A DNA stretch of 64,000 nt. Source: Flaveria trinervia (lineage: Eukaryota > Streptophyta > Magnoliopsida > Asterales > Asteraceae). The position numbers and the translations under genes were made by a program. Each line of letters begins with the position of its first letter. The first letter of the stretch is position 1. The notes beneath the pieces are model-generated. The model was given only the letters and a program-made list of their open reading frames with translations. It ran no database searches and had not been told where the DNA came from. Shown in pieces: positions 62,892 to 64,000 of the stretch. Location: assembly GCA_025506515.1 (NCBI GenBank), contig JACCIX010000425.1:1-64000 (forward strand). The letters run 5' to 3'.

Positions 62892-63208
62892 TGTTAGCCC
62901 TTTAGGATCGATTAGGCTTCTTGATATGTTTGAATATGAATATGAATATGATACTTGAGAGAAACTTGAACAATCGATGTATGTGATTATGATTGTTTTT
63001 ATTACAAATGTACAGACTCTTAATACATATTTATACCCTATTGGTAGTTAACATGTTTACTTCTTGACATACTATACCCTTATACATACATACACTTTAC
63101 ATACTAGACTCTAAGTTAACTTTATACTAATTACATAAACAACCCATTAATATAACTATACTTAGACACACTTATGTATTTATGGATTAAGTAATTATAC
63201 TTTCAACA
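62892..63208 (-). repeat. 5' LTR of gag-only copia element
   Basis: Near-identical partner of the 3' LTR, flanked by ACACC. Confidence 0.92.
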
Positions 63209-63213
63209 ACACC

Positions 63214-63615
63214 AATTAAAGAGAATTCTACAGACCAACACACTGCTTCTCAAACCAAAATAATGAACATCGACCCACTTTATATAGCAGAAAAAACCCT
63301 TAAAATAAGGAGACCACCAAGCCAATAACCCAATAACCCTCTAACCGAATCTTCCTAAAACTCAACAAGTCCACGCCCATAGGTGATGTTGGGACAATTT
63401 ATTTTCATAATATTTTATATTTGATAAGGAAGACACCGTTGATAAGGAAAAAACAAAAATAACAATCTACTTTAATAATATATTGTTTGACAAATTGCGG
63501 GACAACGCTTCATTACCTTATCTGCATGACATCAAAACGATGGACCCCCCATTCTACATGAAATATAATTTTGAAAGAAAATTCCATCAAATCAAGGAGT
63601 TGACATTTCTGACAT
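63214..63615. other. Gene-free stretch
   Basis: No gene or element recognised. Confidence 0.5.
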
Positions 63616-63945
63616 CTCTTGACACCCTTACTTTTCATAGGGGCCTTGCCTCATGATTTTCTTGGCAAGCATTTGGCTTTGACATGTCCTCCTCACCCAC
63701 TTGAATGAGCTTGTCCAACAATGTGTGCTCCTTATTTTGGAAGGGTGAGTGACCTTTTGTAAAGGATATCTCCCAAGATCACAAATCGTTGGGAAATTTC
63801 CCTCCGGGCTCTCCTCTGACCACAAGTGGCGTACTCCGGTATGAACCCGTCTTGAGGTAATTGTAGAAAGAATAATACCATGGTTCCCATCGTCCTCGTA
63901 ATCTTCCTTGTCTTGACTAGTGATAGTTCATCATGTTCCAACTCC
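63616..63945 (-). pseudogene. Gypsy integrase N-terminal fragment
   Basis: Overlapping minus-strand frames show QRRARREISQRFVILGDILY and KRSLTLP, which match the stretch just before the H2C2 zinc region of gypsy integrases (usually R-x-A-R-F-V-x-x-D-x-x-LYKRS). Downstream, AKKIMRQG-like sequence fits the later end of that region. It is frame-broken, and the rest of the element is not recognisable or lies outside the window. Confidence 0.55.
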
Positions 63946-64000
63946 TAATGTCTTTTCATCCAAGAAGAGAAATGAGTCCCGTTCGCGGAAGGGCTCTCTG

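Larger units (their letters stand above)
60268..63208 (-). mobile_element. Gag-only Ty1/copia element
   Basis: LTRs of 318 and 317 bp (60268-60585 and 62892-63208) begin TGTTGAAAGTATAATTAC on the minus strand and end GGGCTAACA or GGGCCAACA. Target duplications ACACC at 60263-60267 and 63209-63213 are perfect. The primer site TGGTATGAGAGCC follows the 5' LTR on the minus strand (about 62878-62890, one mismatch to the tRNA-iMet type). The purine tract AAATTAGGGGGGAA lies at 60586-60600. Only gag is present between them. Confidence 0.9.

Overview
The window is plant nuclear DNA made almost entirely of layered retrotransposons. The evidence is Ty3/gypsy elements of the Tekay and Athila types, Ty1/copia elements, a Cassandra TRIM with a 5S-rRNA-like LTR, LINE and SINE remnants, and a plant-specific PADRE (DUF4228) gene. 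Many initiator-Met primer sites and 5-bp target duplications are legible. An LTR element carrying an ARID domain hints at Asteraceae, where I recall many ARID/CCHC proteins; this rests on memory and is weak.

Region 1 (1-34905) is one giant palindrome. Bases 1-17346 are the inverted copy of 17462-34905 around a 115-bp non-palindromic spacer. Each arm carries, from outside in: the tip of a gypsy LTR, the 3' end and LTR of a copia element, an Athila-type LTR fragment, a PADRE gene, a solo Tekay-type LTR (TSD TTTGT), a LINE remnant, a Cassandra TRIM, then the 3' LTR and pol of a Tekay chromovirus whose gag is cut by the axis. The arms differ mostly by scattered one-base indels that break reading frames at different places. 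This looks more like an unpolished fold-back long read than an old duplication, but a real inverted duplication is not excluded. The left arm runs off the window edge.

Region 2 (34727-43372) is a gag-only gypsy element (TR-GAG type) with 2.2-kb LTRs, a tRNA-iMet primer site and no pol. Its gag is split by a 2.1-kb solo LTR (TSD TTAAA). It sits inside a decayed copia element (43440-46961, minus strand), whose 3' end continues at 34726 inside the right palindrome arm.

Region 3 (46962-55920) holds a truncated Tekay-type LTR, then an Athila-like element with gag and protease but no RT, RNase H or integrase. Its protease is interrupted by another solo LTR (TSD ATGAC) that contains a tRNA-derived SINE-like piece.

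Region 4 (55921-64000) holds an F-box pseudogene split by a 2-kb LTR element that encodes a CCHC knuckle, a retropepsin-like tail and an ARID domain. It is followed by a 2.9-kb gag-only copia element with perfect ACACC target duplications and a long GAATCGATT-rich leader, and a gypsy integrase fragment at the window end.

The only plausible working host gene is the PADRE gene. The main biological theme is non-autonomous elements that keep gag or a captured domain and lack polymerase. Family names are from recognition of motifs by eye, without database searches.
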